Below the pieces are notes generated by a model, which saw only the letters and a program-made list of their open reading frames with translations, searched no databases and had not been told where the DNA came from. 64,000 nucleotides of DNA from Oxytricha trifallax. Lineage: Eukaryota; Ciliophora; Spirotrichea; Sporadotrichida; Oxytrichidae. Where the stretch lies: positions 1 to 64,000 of the forward strand of contig ARYC01025363.1 in NCBI GenBank assembly GCA_000711775.1. The letters run 5' to 3'. Positions 22,270 through 36,612 of the stretch are shown in pieces (the first letter of the stretch is position 1; each line of letters opens with the position of its first letter). A program made the position numbers and the translations under genes.

Positions 22270-24830
22270 AATTCTAATAAGAAACAGCGGAGAACAAAGG
22301 AAGCTAAGAACCAAGAGAAAGCCAAGATGAGAAGACTACCAGTGTAAACAAAGATGAGTAACAATTAGAGAAAATTTGAATATTTAAGTAGACGATCATT
22401 AATTATCAAAAACTTAGATTTTTTATAATAATATTATAAAAAAATTCATTACTTTAACGAGCTAAGTCAAAATTTATTTTTTAGACATAGCTCGTAAAAT
22501 TAATTATCTTTGGTTTTATACTATATTAACTTTCATTTTTTTATACTTACCATTTATTTTTATTATATTATCTACTATCCAATTATCTTTGTTCTATTTT
22601 ATTAAGTTAATTATTTATTGGTTAAATTTCATTCGAGTTATTAATTATGTTTATAAATTAAAATTAAAATTGTTTTTGACAAAACATAGCTCATATTATC
22701 TTTTTAATAGTTATTGACTTATACTTAAATATAAGTTATAAATTAATTTTATTACATATAAAGTAAGTATATATATCATGTTTTCTTGATTATTTAGTCA
22801 TTCTTTGGAAATCGTGAATAGTTTCTCTAAATTTATAAGTCAATATAAGAATATTTTTTTTTATTTTCAGAAAAAAAAGGAACAGAATGAATCAACGTCA
22901 AAGATAAAAATCACAATAATAGTTATAACAAACTTAAAAATAATTTTACCAATAGAAACAATCACAACTCCATTTTTATAAACCTTCAATTGGAAGTTGA
23001 AGGATAGGTTTAGATAAATTAACGATTCATTAAGCAGAAAGGAAGAAAAAAAGAAGGGAGAACATAGATAGCAAAAGATATATTCTGGTGTATAACATAA
23101 AACTAAGGATCTCCATTTAATACGCTAGAGGACTCATTTTCAAGGTTAACATCAATAGCTAAGAGAGATTGAGGGGAAGAAACACTACTTTTTAGATTTT
23201 GTAGAAATGAAATTTTATCGAATAATTGGAGTGAACAGTCTAAATATCACACTAACACAACTTATAAGAAATGGTGGTAGATATTTTATTTTGAATAGTG
23301 GAAAATGATAAATAAAGAACAATGAAAACTTTGAGGTAACTCTTTTCTTAAAATATACTAAATATAGGAGGCTTACGGCTACACGTTATCTAAGTTTAAA
23401 TACCACTTTAATTAAAGACAAAGTAATAGAGCTCTTGGACAGGGTGATTATCATAATATGATCAATGAAATCAAAATAAGGAAATTAAAGATTAAAATAA
23501 TTGGGTGATTTCAATATCCACTTATTAAATTTGAGTAGGTAAATGATTCAATCCCTAAAGGATTAGAGAATATTACAATAATTAACCAATTTTATTCAAA
23601 TGCGTAAACATTATAATGTGAGCATGGAAAATTGTGCCTAACATACTAAAATTAGATCAGGTAAAATTAAAATTAAAATAGCAAGAAAATGAAATGAAGA
23701 TGCCTTACTAAAAAAAAAGATTGTAAAAAATTTCAATTGTTAGAAGAAATGCTGTAAGACACTTATAGAGGAGGGAAGAATTTTAAAGTCAAAAGATTTA
23801 GATCTTCATTAGTAAAGGTGCTTTGAGTATAGAATGGAGAAATTAAATAAATTACATGTATTTGTATCCACCGTGATGGCAGTTAAGAACAAAATAAAAA
23901 ATATGTTTAATATATCTCATGAAGTTAAGCAAAATTTGAACGAACCTTTTTATAACATAGAACAATTTTAGACAGAAATGATTTGAAAAAAGTTCTTCTA
24001 TTTAGTAAAGAAGCTTACAAAGAACCAAAACCAATATAGAATAATGGGGTTAACAATAAACTGAAAGAGTGCAATAAGGAGAACAAAATATAAAACATGT
24101 CTCAGAATATTATAATAATTTATTTGAAAAAAAAATGCTAGAAATCAATACAATTTGGAAATTGAGATGAAAAGTGGATATACAGCCATGGTGAAGAGAA
24201 GATTCACAGAACTTTTGATAAGAACATGATGTTCAAAAAAGTATTGCAAAATACAATTCAACAATGTAATAGGTTTAGATGAAATTTACTGGAGAATGGT
24301 GGCAAATCGGAGCCTTGAGAAAAACCAATAGCTTAAAATTGACCAATGGTAAACAACGGGATGTTCCCTCAATACTAATAAAGGAAGACTAATTGCAACT
24401 AAGCAAATCATTAAGAAAAATATACCCATTAATTACTCTCAATTTAACAAAATAATAGAAAAGATTATAGTGAGAAAAAAATTGTAGATCAATAGAGTAA
24501 ATTTCCTTTCGAAAGGAAAGTGCTTTAAAGGCTCAAAGAAATCAAGAGTACCCATTTAAATCTAATAAGAATGCTGAAGCATTAAATAATGTTTTAAAGA
24601 ACAGAAAGGCTGACATATTCCTTGATTTGTATAAAGCAAAACACTCCGTTTTGAAAGACAAACTTTCTATAATTCTTCAACAGAGTGTAAATAATTAACA
24701 TGATCGCAAATAGTTTTTCATATTGAGATATTGTACAAGAACAACAAAATTATCTCTAAGGAGATTAGATAGTTGCATTGAATGGGGTCACTTGAGGGAG
24801 CAGAATTTTTACAATACTTTTCAATAAAAA
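22270..24830 (+). mobile_element. Second LINE copy, heavily decayed
   Basis: Plus strand. The N-terminal DNA near 22320 matches the start of the LINE at 15492 (the R-R-L-P-V region). Further on, in several frames, are NSLNITLTQLIRNGG (23240), LGDFNIHL (23501-23524, the endonuclease GDFN motif), a segment like the N-S-Y-L-S-K-I-V-E-K-V block (24440) and DIFLDLYKAKHSVLKDKLSI (24612-24671, matching the L-L-V-D-L-Q-K-A-Y-D block). The order is the same as in the better-preserved LINE, so it is the same or a sister family. Many indels, and roughly 500 bp of AT-rich DNA (22390-22880) may be a later insertion. Confidence 0.75.
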
Positions 24831-24849
24831 AACTTATCATACGCAATAT

Positions 24850-26320
24850 ATTCATAATAAGAATTAAAATATCTAATTAATTAAGTCAAGTTAATATAAA
24901 TCGCTGTCGACTCCCACCAATTAAAAAACCAAACACCAACTGATTAGGAAAATTTAATGTTTTAAAGAGATTCAAAAGACTCGTAACTTGAAGCTTAATT
25001 ACACAAAATATTCTATTTAAGTGATGCAAAGGGATTTTGCTCAGTCAAGGATAATCGAGTAAAAATGTTAAAGTGAGCTCCAAAAGACTTATTTAAGAGA
25101 ACATGGGATGAATTTCTGCATTACTTTTATTTTTGAAAAATGTTTTCATGATTCATCAAACTGTATGATACAAGTGCATGAGTATATCATTGCTAAGCAT
25201 TTAATGTTTTTTTTATTTCATAAAGAGATGAACTTATAAAAACAAATAATTAATTTACTAAAAAAATTTGCTAAAGTACTCTTTAATATAAATCATGGTT
25301 ATTTAAGATTTTTACTTTTAATAAAAAACTTTCTTTTTAGAAATAAAATTACTGGAATCTGAGGCTTTTTAATTCATAAAGTAATTGTTAAACCTGTTTA
25401 AATTATGTTATAAACTCTACAAATCTATATTTTTAAATTACAAAATAAGAAATGCTAAGACACAGTGAAATAAGAATAATATAAAATAAATGCTAAATCA
25501 AAATTTTATATTGTTCAATTTTAAATCTAATAGTAATTTTGTTTTATCTCATAAATTTAGATAAATATACATATAACTTAAAATTATATTTATTTTAGAG
25601 ATATTGAAAATTAATTTATTTAGATTTATCAAAATCTATTATTTTGAAAGAACTTCCTCATTAAAAGCTATTATATTTTATTTAAAACATGTATTAAATT
25701 TTCATTGTTGAACTTTAATAATAATAATAATATTTCTAGTGGGAATAATCAATTATGAAATTATGTGTAATGTTAAACAACAGTGTTTATTATATTATTA
25801 TTATTATAAATGGTAAGCATGAGATTTTAGTGTTTGATTGGACTAAAACTTTTTGTACTGAAAAATTATATATTTTTTATTCTAAAATTATTTATTTCGT
25901 CTATAATTTTATTATTGTTTTTAGCATAAATATAATTTTCAACGTAATTTTAACATACCATTAACATGTAAGTTACCATTAAAGTCTTAAATTATTTTAG
26001 ATATAATTTTAATTTGTAAATTTATTTAATAATATCAAAAATATTTAATTAATTACAATTATTCACAATTTAGATTTTCAAATAATTCACATGTCATATT
26101 ATATCTACATTGAATATGCGCAATGCTTTGAGAAATATAATTTGCGCAAAAACAATAATGACCTACCTTAATAGATTATATTTAGAGTCATAAAGTATGT
26201 TAAAGTAATATTTTAACTAGTAAAGTAAACATTTTGAATTTTAAGTGTAATGATTAAACAAAATATACATTTATAGTTCTTAAGCATAACTGCTTATGCA
26301 ATTAAATATATCATTAATTT
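24850..26320. other. AT-rich spacer
   Basis: Nothing beyond AT-rich sequence is recognised. Confidence 0.5.
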
Positions 26321-26334
26321 TTAATCCTTTGCGT

Positions 26335-26690
26335 CAATCTCTTTGTCTCCCATCTAATCAACACCCAGGTGGATCTCTATTTTATCATCTTTCGTAGACA
26401 TCAATGAACACCCTCTTCAATCATCTCATATATTATAACAACTTCTAGGGAGTTGATCTTCTGAATTCTAAAAACCATTCTTGACTTTTTATCACTGAAT
26501 CGCTGTTCAAGGCACTTGAATTCTCCTTTAACGCAAACAACGCATTCTTAAACAAAGTCAAAAATTATCTATCAAGTCCTTGTTTTAAAACTCTTGCTTT
26601 CATTACTCTCAAACCATTATACAACGAAACTAATATGCATCCGCCACTGATCTAGTAGGCTTCACATTATTTCTCTTCATATTAGTAGAC
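26335..26690 (-). CDS. Weak candidate exon
   Basis: A GC-richer patch whose minus-strand frame gives NGLRVMKARVLKQGLDRQFL and LFKNALFALKENSSALNSDS. Alternative frames are also plausible (RIQKINSLEVVIIYEMIEEG). No family is recognised. Confidence 0.3.
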
Positions 26691-27821
26691 ACAGAGTAAT
26701 AAATTATTATTCCTGAATGATTTCGATCTAAATTACAGCATTTTAGTAATTTTATACGAATGTAAGGTAAATTTAATCCAGCTTTTAAGAAGAAGAAGAT
26801 AAGACGTATTTACATAAAGAAATATCCAATTATATTTTTCCTTTGCTCACAATCTGGAATGATCCATTCATTCCATGAAACTCCTTAATGAGTTTTATGT
26901 GTGTTTTTATTGATAAGAATAATATTTGTGATTCTGGCTATTTTATAGCATTGGTACATCTTTATTGTGCTTGTTATTAATATAAGACATGTTTTTTTCA
27001 TTAAAAAATAATATTCACAGATTATGAAATTTTTTTTTCTATATAGTTAAAGTTATATTTTTAATTAGATCTTTTTTTTTCATTTTTTCTTCATTACAGA
27101 AGTAAATGATCAATCAATTATAAGAAACTAATTTTTTTACTCATTAATACATTAATCTATCATATAGAGTTGCTTATTTGTCGTAAGAACTTATTTAAGT
27201 CAACTTTGAGAAATCTTACAGTTTAATTAGGGATAAAGCAAATTATTAGAGAAAACGAGTGATATATAAAATTTATATTGCTTTTTTACTCATTGTTTGA
27301 AAGCAAAAATTATTATATATGTGTAACAAACTTAAAATGATGCATTTTTAAGATCATCACTAGAAAAGGGTCTATTAATTATGGGTATCTTATAGGAGGT
27401 AAACTTATATGTCCTTATGGAGATAGATATTAGTATAATAAACAAGTTCTAGAGATTGTTTACATTTTTTGACATTGATTTTCATTAATCTATCTCTAAA
27501 ATTAATAATTAATTAAATTGGTATTATCTCCTAATTAAGATCAATCCTATTAAAAGATCTTTATTATATAAAAAATAGATTGAGAGTATATATATTATGA
27601 AAATCGAAAATGAAATTCTCATAAAAACAAAACATTTTTAGTATTCTTAATAAAACAAATGAATATTTTAAAATCATTAATTTTTTTATAGTGGAAAAAA
27701 TTTCAACATAACACTTTAAAAGTGTAATAAAATTTTAATTCATACAACTTAAATGTTTACCATTAACATAAGTATTAAATCTGAATCTAACAAGAAAAAT
27801 GAAACTAATCAAAAAGAATCT

Positions 27822-28080
27822 TTAATCCTCAACATTACCCATTTCAATTAAAATACATATAAAAAATTCATTAAGGTATTTTGATTCATCCATACATTTA
27901 TAATCTGCTTCAAAGAAATCATTCCACGGATATTTCATTTTATTATTGGTAGAAAGATCTGCTTTGTGTGCTTGTTTCTTCACGCATTCATAGACTATTA
28001 CTCGCAGTTGCCACTGCATTTTATTTTTATGTGTCTCCTATTGTGAGTGAAAAAATTGTCTTGTTAAACTTAAAGACATC
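27822..28080 (-). CDS. Weak candidate exon
   Basis: The minus-strand frame MQWQLRVIVYECVKKQAHKA, then MKYPWNDFFEADYKCMDESK, with both Trp as TGG. Composition is protein-like but the family is unknown. It may extend upstream through QFFHSQQETHKNK. Confidence 0.3.
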
Positions 28081-28279
28081 TTCTTGCTGCTTCTGCAGTA
28101 AGGGCTTTGTATATTTCATATAAATTCTCATTAAAATTTAAGGTTATGCTTCTATAATCCCTTCTTTTTCATACCTGTGTTATTGGATTATTATAAAATT
28201 AAACAATAATATAATATAATGTTTTTAAATTTGCATATTAATTCAGTGAACTATTAGAAGCTTAAAAGAGAGTGGTGAT

Positions 28280-29680
28280 CTTTGATTCTCAGGACTAACA
28301 AGGGCTCGGGAAATTACATCTTGACTTTTAGTCATTTAGTAAAAAACCTAATTCTGCTTCTAGAGCAACTTCAGACTCTACGAAGTAGAGTGACATTGAT
28401 TCAACACCAACACTAAATAAATTAAGGGTAGGCAAATATTCCTAATAAACCTAATGCCATTATTTATTAAATTTTTTGCCTCTATTTAATATGCATTAAT
28501 ATGCAAATTTTAAAACTAATTAATATTTTATAGAGATTTCTAATTAAATTTTGATCTCTTTTTTTAAATATTTTCCTTGTCTTAAGCGATTCACCACTAC
28601 TACTACCAATAAAATAAATCATTAAATTTCATATACTATCTATAATTATTATTAACTTATTGCTAAACATTTGATGACTGGATTATGAAAAGTTATTGTT
28701 TTTTTTCTAATTTTTTACAAGATATATTCAATTTACTGAACTAAGTATTAACTGATTACCCCATTCATTTTAAACTTATTAAATTCATCAATTAATTCTA
28801 AAACTAATTTCACTTTATTTAATATAATTACATACAAATATCTTTTATAGCAATTATCAATAAAACAGATAAAATTCCATTAAACTAGTTTATTATCTTT
28901 TTTTATTTATAATTTGATGGTTTTAAATTTATTTTATAAAATTTTAGGATTGTAAATTTTATATTAAAATCAGTTAAGTTAATTTAATTATAGTTGGTAT
29001 AGAAAAAATTCTTTTTCAATCTTAATTAACACATAACCATTAAATTGTATTTGCAATTAAAAAAAAATTACAATTTCTATTTTTAAAGACGAATTCTAAT
29101 TTTATTTATTTTACCAAGCATTCAAATTTATTAAAAAAATCTCATGAAGCAAAAGTTTACCCAATTCAAATTCATATTATATAAATCTTTTCCCGGTTAT
29201 TTAAAAAATTTTATATAAATTCTTAAAATTTTTTTATAGTTGCTAAGTCTTATAATTATGATAAATAACAAGAAAAATAGATGATTATAACAAATTGATT
29301 AACTTTTAAAACAAAATGGAAGAAGAACAACACAAACAGCTCTACCATTCTTATATTCACCGCAATACATATCACTATTACTAAATATCATCACGCCTTT
29401 CCTGATTCTTTCTGTTCCTTTGCGAAGCTTTAGTTAAAGTCAGTCACTGCTCTTACAAGTTAGAATTTCTAAAAAATATAAAGCTCAGATATTGTTTTTG
29501 TAACTTACATTAAAAGTGAGTGAAACTGATCCACCATCGTTGCCATTAAAAGTATTCATTTTAAAGTTAATCAATTTGTTATAATCGTCTATTTTTCTTG
29601 TTATTTATCATAAATGCATAAAAAATTTTTCAACTGTGGTAAGATCTAATGAATACTGCACTAATAAAATTTTAGGTATC
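28280..29680. other. AT-rich spacer
   Basis: Nothing recognised. Confidence 0.45.
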
Positions 29681-29690
29681 TAAAGAAGTC

Positions 29691-29960
29691 TTAATTTCCT
29701 TGTGATATACTAACTGTTCTTCTGTGATTCGAAGCGTTTTTAAGATGAAGAAACGTATAAAGTCTACAGCTTGTTCTGTTAATATCAACTTTTTCTATAA
29801 AACTAAGAAAAAAGTTGGAAATGGTTTCACTGTTGATTATGCCAACAGTTAATTGAAAAAATAAAGTTTTACTAGTCTCCTTCGCAGCCATTATATTTAC
29901 TCTATACATTCTGACCAATTCATCAGAATAATTACTCAAACCTTTCCACCTCCTATTTTT
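29691..29960 (-). CDS. Weak candidate exon
   Basis: The minus-strand frame MSNYSDELVRMYRVNIMAAK, then LTVGIINSETISNFFLSFIE. It is hydrophobic in the middle. Unrecognised, and could be chance. Confidence 0.22.
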   Translation of the reverse strand, partial: KNRRWKGLSNYSDELVRMYRVNIMAAKETSKTLFFQLTVGIINSETISNFFLSFIEKVDINRTSCRLYTFLHLKNASNHRRTVSISQGN

Positions 29961-29969
29961 ATATTAATA

Positions 29970-32900
29970 AGACTATTACTAAAGACTACACTCATCTAAA
30001 ATTATTAAAATTTTTGAGAAATCAACTATTCTATATACATCTTGGCTGCAGTTTGACTAAGTAATAAGGAAAGATTCAGGGAATTATTTATTTAATAAAC
30101 CTAATTCAATCTTAACAAAGCCTTTTTTTTTTTACAAAATTTTCCTTAATTTTAAATAAGATAAAAAGGATTAAAGCTCTATCTCTTAATTTTTTTCTCT
30201 TATGTAATATCGTAATTAAGTTTGATCTCTTTCGTGATCTCAAAATTTGTTAAGCAATCATATTAATGCATATTTAATCCTGAGCTCTAAGTTTATTGTG
30301 ATTATTGATTTATTTCTGTTAAATTTTATTATTTAATACAATTTTCCTTAATTTATTATATAATTTTATCGAATTACTTATCAAGTTAAATTTAAAATCC
30401 ATTTAAAATAATCACATTTATAAAATTTTATTCTATAATTTTAAATACTAAAGCACTTCAAATCATTGTTGTTAAGATTTTCAATCTATAAACCAGGTAT
30501 TAATCTATAAAATATACTTTATAAAACTTTAATTGTTAAATTAATTTTTAATTAAGTCTGAAGGTTCAAGATATTTGCATGAGTTTTTAATATTAAAGTA
30601 AACAAATCATTTATTAATTTTGGTATAATTAATTTCTCATTTATTAATAAGGCATTCCACTTATTCTTATAGTAACTCAGTTTTTTAGATTGCTAGAATT
30701 CCTATTAAATTTTTTCAATTTTATTTTTATTAAGAATTGTCTGGGGTTTAATATAACACTTAAGTGTTAATAACATTAAGTATTTCTTATACAGTTTTGC
30801 CTCTAGCTTATTATATTGTCTAATTACTTATTAAATTTCAAAATCCATAGGGCTAGAATATTTTTAGTAAATTAACTTGGTTGATTTAGATAATTGTTGT
30901 TCTTTTTATTCTATATCATCTTCAGACTACTTAAATTATACTACATTTCTATTCTTCATCTTCGCTACTCTTTGGAAGATTTTAATAAAATTAATATCTT
31001 ATATCATTTAAGATAATTTAAGCTTTTATTTTCTATAATTAGAGTTAAATATTTTTATTTTAAATTAATTCTTATAATAATTTTACGTATTTGTAAGAAA
31101 GAATTTCTTTTTTATACATTATTAATTATTAAAATAAAAAGAAAGAATTAAACTATAAAATCTCGTGAGGTTCAAAAGTATTTCTAAATAAAAAAATGAA
31201 AATAGATATGGATTTTAATAATTAATCACAGGTTTGAGGTGCTTACAGGATATAACTTCCTTGAAGACGATCTTTAAAAATCTTGTTTTTTTAGATAACT
31301 TAAAAACCAAGTATGACTGGCTTCATATTAATAAAGAATAATCACAGATGTCTTGCTTTCCCTTGACACTCAAGCAATAAATGAGATAATTTTCAAGAAA
31401 AAAATATAGAATAATGGTTTTACTTATCTTTAAACTCTTTAATTCACTCGAAGCCAGAGCAAATTTCAACTTTGAATGTTTCTCTTATTATAGAAGTACG
31501 ATTTAATTACCTTAGTAAGGATTTAATATAGTTCATAAAGGGAGAATCAATTTATTTGATTAAGCAAAATTTTAAGAGAAAAATAAGAAAGTCTATTCAA
31601 GAAGAGAAAAAATCCAAGCTATAAAAAAATTATAAGAGGCAGTTTATGGATTAAAATAAATGACTTATGGATGAAATAGACAAATATTAAAGATTAATTT
31701 AATTAACTTCTCAATTATAAATCCCTTGTAATAAAATTTCAATACCAATTTGTAATTGATAACTAAGACAAGGTTTGTGGAATTGAATCCATCTAATAGA
31801 AACTGAATTTATTATTTTAAATTGTAATATAAAGCAATTATATTTGAATTGTGGAAATAAAAAAATAGCAAGAAGTTTAAGGTTTTTTATTGAAGTATAA
31901 GGAATTAAATAAAACTTTATAATTCTTAAATAATTTTAATAAATATGGAGGTAAAAAGTCTTTGATAACACATGCATCAATCTAGCAATACCCAAGTTTG
32001 ATAAACTTATAAGACGAGGGTGAATTTTAAGTATCTAAATATTGGCAATTAAGTTATTGCAGCTCTCGTATTTTGAATGAAATCTCGGATATTTATTCGA
32101 TAAAATTCATCTTTTGCTCCTGTATATGAGAATTATTTAGTATTACTTAGCTTATAGAAGAGAATTAAATCTTGACTAAGGAATTTTTCAACTCAATCTC
32201 TTGATTTTTATAAAAAGGTTATCAGTAAGAATTTGTAAAATAAAGTTTTATCTTAGATTATTTGATCAATCGAGTAAATTCAGTTCCTAAATTGAAGTTT
32301 TTTTTCAAGTTTAAAAGCACAAAATTCACTCTTGCTTATAAAATCTTCAATCATAGCTAAAATAATTGGCAGGTTGAGAGAAATAAAAAAAGGCGTTAAG
32401 TTTTTGAATAAGTAGATGTAAGAGTTGATACAATATCATTAATATACATGTAGAAATTGTTTCGGTTGCAAAAACAATGTGATAAATGGCCAGATTTATT
32501 AATGCAACCTAAAGATAGATTCTAGTTAATTTTATAAGTCTAGAATAAGTTAAAGCTGAAAATCCAGAGTAAGCATGAGAAAGTTAAGTGATTTTGAGAG
32601 CTTAGTCAATTATTATAATCATTAATTTGATTTAATGCTCTCTGCATGTTCCAACATCACAAAAATAACAGCCTCACAATATTAGATGAGAAAGACCTTA
32701 GAAAAATGCAAAAGAATCTTTCCTCATAAATTTAACCAGTAAAAAACAAACTAAATAACTAGTCCTTAGCCCGCGGACAATTATCAAGTCAATATGTATT
32801 TAAATGGAGCCCATGTAATACTTACCTACTAATAACAGCTTTCTTTTAAAAAACACTCTACTAGCGCTTTTAGTCTTGATTCTAGAATTTATCAGTGGTT

Positions 32901-33550
32901 GATTCACTAAGAACATTTAAAAAATGGGGAATCAAAAGGTAATAAGGCTGCTCAAAGTAGTGAAACCCAAGAACAGAGTGTTGATAATAGGCAGAATTAT
33001 ATAGAGAACTCAAAAAAGCTAAATATTGCATTTTATTAATTGAAAATCATGTAGAAAATTTATAATTTTGATTATTACGTTTTTCTTCAAACTTTAAGAC
33101 AAGTAAATAAATAAGTTATAAACACAAATTAAAATATAAGATAAATAAGCAAGGGGAGTCTCGAAACCGACAAAGTAAGAATGATAAAAATTATGAGGAC
33201 ATTATGGTTTTTAAATAATTTATTATTTGAAAATAATTGCCACTAATTTAATTTTAGTAAATATATATTATACTTTTTAATAACATAAATTTTAAATCAT
33301 TGAAATATATATTACTTATAATTAAAAAGTATTTAATTTTATTATATGTCTTTCTAAATAATTTTCCCAATTCTAAAATTATAACAGTTATTGATTAAGT
33401 GATAAAAAATTGATTTTTTTAAATAGAAAATTTCTCAAATTATTCCTTCTTTTAATTGAATATGCAAAGGCCTACCTTACTATAAAATATCAATAACAAT
33501 TTATAATTACTCTTAAATTAAAAATATTATCTATCACTATAATTTACAAA
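29970..33550. other. AT-rich region, no supported gene
   Basis: Long frames without TGA exist, but their composition is what AT-rich DNA gives under this code. Confidence 0.4.
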
Positions 33551-33559
33551 AAGAACGCT

Positions 33560-34010
33560 TTCAACGAAGCATAAGCAGATTTTTGCATAGTCTTAATCTT
33601 TAGTGTTGATTTCGCACAAAAATTCAGTTTTTTTAAGTAATCTTTTCCTTAACTTGATCATTTATCCTCAGCATACTAATAAAATTGTCTACTGCCTACG
33701 AATTTTTACAATATTTGCTCATTTGTTTCTTTCGAATAGCTTGAGAATATACTACTTGATTGTTACTTGTAGCAAATAGCATTAAAGCTCATAAAATCTA
33801 AATTTGGAGTAACTTATTATAGAACTTTGCTCCATCGATTTCAAAGTCAGTAATATTGGATTCATCCTTAGCTCATGAGATTCATTTAATTATATTTACC
33901 GAATGTTCTTAGCGTTTTGTCCAATAAGTCGCAAAGTTTTATTCAAATTCATCTTATTACTTCCTATATAAATCTCACTCTGCAATAGTTCTAATATTCG
34001 CTGAAACATT
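33560..34010 (-). CDS. Candidate exon of an unrecognised protein
   Basis: The minus-strand frame reads TIAEWDLYRKQQDEFEQNFA, KWISWAKDESNITDFEIDGA, LWALMLFATSNNQVVYSQAI and DNFISMLRINDQVKEKITQK. TGA lies in frame at 33977, 33884, 33875, 33791 and 33626 (first base, minus strand) and is read as Trp; one Trp is TGG. If real, this is a stretch where TGA must be sense. The family is not recognised, and evidence is composition only. Confidence 0.4.
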
Positions 34011-35193
34011 TAAAAGGGAAATTTTTTACGCTCCTTGGGACCAAAAAAAGCGTGGCAACTAAATCAGCGATATCAAATGTAGTAACTGTCCTTCAGAATG
34101 ACCCAGTAAAAAGCTATTTCTTTTGCAGCTGAAAAAAAATTCAATTACTTTTTTATGATGATAATGAATTTATTAATGATCACTATAAACTTTTTAACAA
34201 AATGTCATAAAAATTATTTGAAAATTACTGGCCTTTTTAGTTTTAGGTCAGCTCTTTCCTCAATTTAGTTCATGATATAAGAGAGAACTTTAATAAAATC
34301 AATTATTTTAATTTATTAACCTTCGATGACTCCTTCTTAAACGTGGACAGTCTTTCAACTTCACTATAAATATCAAGCAATATGAAATTCAGTACTTACT
34401 CAAAAATAATATTCCAGTGACTTAATTTCTCTCTTATGCAGCATTAACAACTTTGCAAATCATATTTAATTACATCTCTGTTTTTGATTAATTAATAAAT
34501 TACTATAATACTTATAATTGAAAAGATAGCCTGTAACTTCTTGCTATATTTTGATTTTTCACATTTCAATTATTCTTTTTTAATACAAAATTAAAAATTT
34601 TAACTCTTCTAACTTGCTTAATATATAGTAAAAAAATGAAATATTTATCACTTATAACATACATGCATAAAACAATAGAGGATAAGTTTTAGTCTTATTA
34701 AATAAAATTTAAGTTTATTATTGATCATAAATGTTTGAAATTAAAAAGTAATATGAAATCTTAAATAAACGAATCGATATTCTTAATTATTAAACTAAAG
34801 ATTTAATGAATAAATATCAAAGTACTTCTTTTTGAAACCTCTCAGAAAGAAAAACATTGTTTCCTTTATTTCTCTAAATTGGTAAGTATTTTCTAAATAC
34901 TGAGCATTAAAGATAATTATTTTCATCTCTTTTAAATTACATAAGCATTATAATATAACATTTTACAAACAAATCTAAAATAGAGGTTGAGGAAATTGCG
35001 TATTATAAATTTGCTCTCTTTTCTCTATATAATCGAAAAGTGTGAAAACTTCTACCTAATAATAAATACCCCTAGAATTAAGACTCTTCATAGAATCAAA
35101 AAAGATTCAGAAAATTCAATAATATATAAAATATATAAATACATAATTAATAGACTAATGTTTAAAAAGAATGAGCATTTAATTTTAGCTCTT

Positions 35194-35582
35194 TATTGTA
35201 GGAATACATTCGAAATTGGGAAATTAAAATTAATTAAATTAAATTTAAATCAAAATAGTGGCAGTTAAAGTTGTCCAATTTAAACGATCTTGATAGAGAA
35301 TTAAAATTAGCTGGACTTTATTATTGGCGGTACTATTTTATCTCATCCCTGGAGTGAGATAAATTTACCTTAATTAAATTTTATCCTCACATTAAACTCA
35401 AGTTATCTCGCTCCAGGGATGAGATAAAATAGTACCGCCAATAATAAAGTCCAGCTAATTTTGAATTCTCTATCAAACAAGCCCAAGATCGTTTAAATTG
35501 GACAACTTTAACTGCCACTATTTTGATTTAAATTTAATTTAATTAATTTTAATTTCCCAATTTCGAATGTATTCCTACAATA
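35194..35582. mobile_element. TA-flanked palindrome, about 170-bp arms
   Basis: The arms start TATTGTAGGAATACATTCGA and end with its complement, with a TA dinucleotide at each end. They are almost perfect except for a few bases. The spacer (about 35363-35401) lies between GGGATGAGATAA-type inner ends. No coding capacity. The design is the same as the 2850-3667 palindrome, but the sequence family is different. Confidence 0.85.
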
Positions 35583-35589
35583 TTATTTC

Positions 35590-36600
35590 ACTTTTGTTTA
35601 GTAAATTTAATAATATTTCTAAATAATAAATTAATGACGTTTTTATTTATTTCTGTAAAAATAATTTCCTGATCTTTTCTTTTTTATCAATAGTAATAAA
35701 ATATAAAAGGTTGTTAAAATTTATTAAGCTAATTAAGCTATACATTAAACATTAAAAAATATATAATTAACAAAAAGATTTTAATCTAAAAATCTTCGTT
35801 GTAACTACTAATATAAATATATTGTATTTAAATAATATTTAATTGAAGAATTTTGCTAAACTTATGAAAAAATATATAATCCTCATTATTTTTTTCCTGT
35901 TAATACATACAATTAAATATATTAATTTTGACTTTCAAATTTATATCTTATTTTAATGCTCAGTAATTTTATATTTAGAATTATGTTTGAGCGAATTTTT
36001 CATAATGAAATGAGAATATTATTAATAATGAATTTGTTTTGGTTAGTGTTTGTTATTGTTTTTAATAATTTGTTAGAGTTGTTTAAGTTTATTATAGTTC
36101 TTATCATTTGTTACACTTTCAATCAAAATAAGTCATCATTATTTTTTTATAAAATTTATTTATAATATTGAATTAAGTATAAAGTTAATCGGATTTTTAA
36201 AACTAAAATAATATGAAACTCTTCAAGAAATGCTACGAAATTTAAATGTTAAAACAAGCAATTATATCTAGTATTTAAATAAATGAAAAAATATACTAGA
36301 TAATATAAAAAAAAATCCAATAAAGAGTGAAATATATAAAGACAAAAGAAATTTCAGATGTAATTTTATTATGAAGCGTTTAATTAATCAACAGATAATA
36401 TAATTAAAGAAGAATTAGAGGTACGAACAAAGAAGAAATAAAAGACAGCATCAAACCTAATCAGAAATAGTAAGACATCCTTAACAAGAATATTATACAA
36501 CAATAAATATTTATAAAAACTTAAATATAAAATTATTAAAATTTACAAAAACAAGTCGAAAAAGTTAAAAATTCTAGAAAAATTGAATACATACAGATAT
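35590..36600. other. AT-rich spacer
   Basis: Nothing recognised between the palindrome and the next element. Confidence 0.5.
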
Positions 36601-36604
36601 GGGA

Positions 36605-36612
36605 CACAAAAT
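36605..36612. repeat. Left 8-bp target duplication CACAAAAT
   Basis: Identical to 38546-38553 on the other side of the element. Confidence 0.8.

Noticed and set aside
31750-32840. A plus-strand frame that stays open for over 350 codons with TAA/TAG as Gln and TGA as Trp
   Set aside because: With all three triplets sense, every frame is open. The product is dominated by residues that AT-rich DNA gives by chance, and no domain or splice signal supports it.
35956-36165. A small hydrophobic protein
   Set aside because: Entirely composed of AT-rich codons (Phe, Ile, Leu, Asn) with no supporting signal.
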